Shown here in pieces: positions 41,101 through 47,100 of a DNA stretch of 64,000 nt. Location: the NCBI GenBank assembly GCA_963826795.1, contig CAWGYT010000003.1, forward strand, positions 62,001 through 126,000. The letters are read 5' to 3'. Within the stretch, counting starts at the first letter, position 1. Each line of letters begins with the position of its first letter. A program made the translations under genes and the position numbers. This DNA comes from CAWGYT01 sp963826795 (lineage in GTDB: Bacteria; Planctomycetota; Planctomycetia; Pirellulales; Pirellulaceae). The notes beneath the pieces were generated by a model, which made no database searches, was not told where the DNA came from, and saw nothing but the letters and a program-made list of their open reading frames with translations.

Positions 41101-44100
41101 GCTTGACCAGTGGCCACCGTCCAGTGTGCTTGTGCCTGGATTCGTGACCGCCGTCACGACCTTCGTCTGGAGCGAGGAAGAATCGCTGTACTGAAGCTGG
41201 AAGGCGTTCGAGTCGCTACGGCTGATCGAAATCGTCGCTTGCGTTGAACTGCTGCCGTTCACGCTCGAAGCAGTAAAGCCAATCCCACTGCTGTTGATCA
41301 GATTCACAAGAGAGGAGGCGACGGACCACGCGGTATCGTTGGGTTGAAGCGTGTGGCCGAGGGAGAGCCCGTCCAAGGCGAGCGACCAGCGCTCGGGAGT
41401 CGCGCCGCTGGGGGCGGGCACGCTGGGATTGGTCACCGTCAGATCGATCACGGCCGTGATGAGCCAATCGAGGCTGTTTTCGATTCCGGTGAAGGTCACC
41501 CCTGGGCCCGTGGTGGCGACGAATCCTCCCCCGTTTTGTAGACCACGCTGGACCGTGATGCGCGGCAACAGCGTATCTGACATGTTCTTGGCCTGCGTCA
41601 CGGTGTAGTTGCCGGAGACGTCACCTTGGATGTCTGCCAGTAATCCCGCGATTGCGTCTTGCCGCGACAAATTTCGAAACGCATCCACATCAAGCGGATC
41701 GATCACGTGCGGAATCCGAGCGTAGTGGATTCCTTCGATCACGGTGTCGTCAACGGCGGTCAATCCGATGGCTTGAGGAATGTTCCATGCTCCGGTCCCA
41801 CTCGTTGAGAATGTCAACTGTGAGCCGCCCGTGACGTCGAGCGATCCGCCGTTTCCATCGATCAGGGTGGACGCGTTGGCGGTCACCGGGCCCATTGAGT
41901 CGGCGAGGTTTTGCGACTGGATCGTGATTTGCGGGAAGTCCGCGGTATCCGCGAACAGAATGTCGTAGTGGCCGGCGTGTCGCGGCACCGCCGTGACGGT
42001 GACCGCTCCGCTACCCAAGACGGCGCCATCGTTCAACGCGTCTTCGATCGCGGCAGCCACTTGCGTCGCGTCGGCCGTCACGGTGATGCTCGCCGTCGTC
42101 AGCGTGACCGCGGGATCCAGAGCACTTGGGGTGCTGAGCGTCAGGTTTCCTGTCGTTCCTTGGCCTAAGAAAAGTCGCTGGGCTTCTCGGATGCCCGCAA
42201 ACACCGTGATGTCCGACGCGGGTGCGCGTGTCATCACCGCCTTGTAGGCAATCGCCGATCCGCCCTCGATGACGACAGTTTCTCCTGGAGCCGGAGCGAT
42301 CAGCAGCTCCGACACATCATTGTCGACCGCCTCAACCGCAATCCGCGCGGCACGGGCGCCGTCGTATTCTCCGCCATCATTGTCGACGGCGCCTTGCTGC
42401 ACGGAGTGCGCGATATTCAGGACGCGAATTCCTTCGGCCAGAAAATCGTCGGGGGCTGAGACCTGAATCGTCTGAGGCACGTACCAGTTCGTGCGGTCGA
42501 ATGCCAGCGTGATGCCTGCCGGATCGAACGGACCGGTGTCGCCATTCTTCCGGAGCGCCAAGCCCTGTCCGCCGGCCCGCCGCTCGGACTCCTTCGGCAG
42601 AATCGGCGCCGCCGTGACGTAAACGGTTTCCGTCGGTGGTCGTGTCAACATCACTTCGTAGCCGTCGAACACCAGCGACGAACGTGCGTCGCTCGAAGCG
42701 AACACCTCCTCAAAGACGCGTAGTTGTTCGGAACCGATCGGCGTAATCACGACACCCGCCGTGTCATTGTCGAATACGTTCGCCGACACGTCCGATACGA
42801 ACGTGCCGTCAATCATACTCATATCGATCAGCCCGCTGCTGCCTTTACCGTCATTGCTGACAACGGTAATCGGCTCTCCGTCTTCGCTGCCCCCGACATT
42901 GAACGTATCACTGCCCCGTCCACCGACGAGCTGCAGGTCGACTTCCTTGCTGGTGCTGCCGATATAGAAGTTGTCGTTGCCTTCAAGGGCATCGACCACG
43001 ACTCGTTCGAGGCCCGAGAAGCGCACGAACAACCCAGCCCCAAAGACGCCCTTGTCATTCACGACGAAATCATCGCCGAATTCAGTGCCCACCACGGTCA
43101 ACGTATCGAACCCGTCTCCGCCTTCGATATCGACCGGCAGGTTGACGGTATACGAAATGAAGTCCGCGCCCTGTCCGCCGTTGATGTTCGTGCGAGGTGC
43201 CTTGGTATCGTTCGGATCGACTCGCACAAAGGCACGCACCGTGAAGGTGTCGTCGTCCTCGTCGCCTCGCATCGCGAGATCGGCTTGGTTGTGGTAGACG
43301 GTAAAACTATCGTTACCCGTCCCGCCAAAGAGCGTGGTTGTTCGGCTGATTCCGTTGCTGAGGTAACCGCGTGTGGTGAGCGTCGTGGGGAACGTATCTT
43401 CGGGCTGGAGCCCCGCGTTGGCGTCGCGCGGCGATTGGAAGACTTGCCCGACCTGGAACGTATCTTGACCCGCATCGCCGTAGATCGTGGTGACAATGTT
43501 GTTGTCATCAAGGACAAACGTATCGTTTCCATCGCGACCATTGATCGTCATCCCGCCGTTCAGCGAGCCGTCGTAGTTGATCCGCTCGATGGTGCGGTTG
43601 CCAGACATATCCTCGGAAACGGATGACACCGCGTTGGGCCTCAGGAAGAAAGTATCCTCCCCGAGCGTCCCGTTGATGATCAGCGAGTCGACTCCCAGAT
43701 CACCATTCGATTCGTCCAGCACATGGATCAGTGCCGAGCCGGTTCCGGCGAGGCCGATTCGGTACACGTCGCCGCCTGCTCGCCCGTGCAGCCACAGCAC
43801 GCCGCCGAGATTGTTCTCGTTCGTTTGCGAGCTGAAGTCCGCTTCGTAGTTCACAAGGAACTCGTCGTTTCCATTTCCGCCGTAAACGCGGGTCGTGCCG
43901 CTGATCGCTCGCAGACTGATCCTGTCGTTGACCTGTCCTGTCGTGATCGATTCATCACCCAGGTCGATGTTCGTTTCCCCAGCATGTGTATCGAGTACGA
44001 AGACGGAATCGTTGCCGCTTCCAAGACCCATGTGGAGGCTCTCGAAACCGGTGTAAACGATGCCCGTGCCCGACATGCCAAACCCGGAGATCCGATCCGC

Positions 44101-47100
44101 CTCGAGTCGACTGTCGGATCGATCGGTTGTTTCCTGGCGATCGTCAAAATTCAGTTGGTCGATCAGGCCTTCGCGCGTGGTGGTGACGGTCGCATTGGTC
44201 GGTGAATTGCTGGAGTCCCTCAATGACGAGCTGAGGATCTCGACTTCGGAAAAGTTGCCAAGCTGGCTGAAGGCGATGTCGTAAGCCCCGGGTACGGATG
44301 ATGAGACAGAGACGGAGACAGCCCCGACTCCCAGCACGGCCGAACTGTTCAGCGCGCTTTGAATCGCCGCGGCGTTTTGCGTCGAGTCGGACGTGATCGC
44401 GATACTTTGCGTCGCCCGCGTCGAGCCGCTATTGTTCGCGTTCGGAAGACGCAGCGCCAGAGTGCCGGTGACGTTCTGCCCGATCGTGATTTGCTGTGTT
44501 TCCAGCACACCCGCCCCGGCGACCAGCTCGACACGACTCCGGATGTCGTTGACCCAGCCGAGGTTGTCCAGCAGGCTGCTTGTGTTCGATCCGACGTTGT
44601 AAGTGCCGCCGCCGTCGCGACCCGTCACGGTCACATCCGTCCCGGCAAACGTCGAGACGATGTCGAGCGTGTTGTTGACTTTGCCTAGGTAAAGATTGAG
44701 CTGGTCCAGGCCGTGATACTCGATCACGCCGGGACTCAGCCCGGAAACGAGCTGGTCGGAGAGGATTCCATGATTGGCCACCAGATCGCCCGCATCGTCC
44801 AGGTTGGCGACGTCGTTCGTGCCGGACGTATCGCCGGCGTTCACTCCCCCGTAGATCTTCAGCTGCTGGTTGATCTGATTCAGCGTGCTGTCATCGTCGC
44901 CGAACACGTCACCCGTTTGCGCAACCTGCGAGCCAACATTGATCGTGTCATCTTGAGCGTCGCCATAGACCGCTGTCGGGCCCGAAATCCGCTCGACAAA
45001 GATCTCGTCGTCGCCGCCACCTGCGTGAATGGACACCGAGCCGGTGATCGTGTTCGTCACGGTCAACATGTCTTCATCACCGCCCGTGGTCAGATTGATG
45101 GCTTCCAGGTTCGAAAACTCAAGCTGACCGAGATTGAGCCCCACCAGGGCGACGTCGTCGAGGACCAGCTGCGAAACCCCGCCCGTGGCGCTGACGTTCA
45201 GCGTATCGATCCCCGCATCGGCGACGTTCCTGACCATTTGGAAGGGCCGCGTGCCCACAATCAGCCGTTGGCGAAGCGTTTCAATCGTGGCTTTTTGGTT
45301 TTGAGTGACGTTGTAAATCGCCGTACCCGGATTCTGGCCATTGTCAAAAACACGCGGTACGGGCAATGGAAGTGCGGATTGAACGTCAAGTCCCTGGTTG
45401 TCGGAATAAATCAGCGGGGCGGTGTTCGAGCTGGTTGCCGCATAAAGCCGATTCGGGGTTTGCGTGAGCGTCTTCGCGCCGAACTTGTCGTTGTACAGCG
45501 GGGCGTCCGACGAGCTGTTGGTCACCACGATGGCAGGATTGTTGATTAGCGTCGTAAGATTGCCGTCCGCGTCCTGGTACAACGCCACGGCTCGACCGCT
45601 GGAGTTCTGATTGTCGGTGATAACTTCCTGAGCGTGATTGGTCGGGTCGAGGGTTCGATTGCCCCCGCCATCGCGATAGACCAGGTCGTTCACGACGACG
45701 ATTGCCTGCCGATAGGCGTCGGATTGATTCGGGGTGAGGAACTGGACGCTTCCCATCGTCGCGACCGGCCCCGTCAGGACACCCAGATTTGGCATGCCCG
45801 TCGGGTTGGTAATCGTGATCCGCCACGAGACAGACGTGTCGCCGAAGTTTGCGGGAATGGGATTGACGGCGACGTGACCGGGGCCGCCGGTGCTGGCAAA
45901 GCTTTCGACAGCCTGCCGAATCGCCGTGCCAGAGGCGTTCCAGGGGAGGCTGACGGCCGTGGTCCCGTCGACCAAGACGAATTGCCCCGAGCGTCCGGTA
46001 ATGGTCAAGACGGCATCGGTTGTTTTCGCCAAGAAGAGGGGCGTTGAATTGGCATTCGTTCGCTGGAAGCCGACCCGCCAGTCCAGATCGCCCGTATTCT
46101 CCGTGGTTAAATTGCCGTTCGCGTCAAAGTACAGCGGCACGATTGGATGGCCACTTACCGAGTTGCCGCCGTTGAACGGCTTGATATACGGTCGCAGCCC
46201 CTCGAACGGATCGTCCGTGACGACCGCCGCGCCGGTCGAACTGAAGTAGCGGTAGAGCGGACCCGTAAATCCGGGGTGCGTTGCCTTAAAGTACTCGTAG
46301 GCGGGGTCGATTTGCCCGTTGCTGGGAGGCGTGTAGGGCGAGCCGGCAATCCGCTCGGTCGTGATTTCGACGCTGCCCGCGTCGTTGAATCGCTGGTAGA
46401 GCGGAACGGCATAGGCATCATCAAAGTTCTCGACGAGGTTGGCGCCAATCGCAATCGACGTCGTGCTCTTCACATTGCGCAGTGCGGTCTCAGGATAATT
46501 AGCTGGGAATTGAAGATAGCCGTACTGCTGGTAACCCTGGAGTTGGTAACCGCGATCCGTCAGGGCCTCGGCGATGACCTTCGCGCCATTCTGATTGAAT
46601 CGCAGCGGCATGGGCGTTCGATTCGCGAGCGGTACGCCGGATTCGAACTCGGCAACCGTCAGCCGCGCACCGAGCTTGCGAGTCGTAATCAACTGTCCAT
46701 CGTAATAAAATGGGAGCACCGTATTGCTGTTCTGACTGATCTGCAGCACGGGCACGCCAGTATCACTGGTCGTCAAGCGACCCAAGCCGTCAAAGAAGAG
46801 TTCGTCGGCTGCGGAGTTCGCTTGATCGATGACGAACACCTGCTTGCCGGCGTTGACGGTCGTCAGATTGTGAAGCACATCTTCGAAGAGAGGTACCGCG
46901 GAGGGGGCCGTTGGATTGAGAATCTCAATGGACTGCACGCCCGTGTCCGACGTCGTCTTTGAGCCGTCGGGGTTGAGGAACAGCGGCTGCTGTTGGGAAT
47001 TCAGTTCCTGTCGCCCGTACAGGGCGTAACCTTTGAGTTGGTAGCCTGTCTCGAGGTAGCCTCGCGCCTGACGACCACGTCGTTGAATGATATCCTTCGC

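Noticed and set aside
45250..47090. RHS toxin
   Set aside because: YD-like motifs are present, but the RHS core (PxxxxDPxGL) and a variable toxin tail are missing, and the reading frame continues into RTX repeats.
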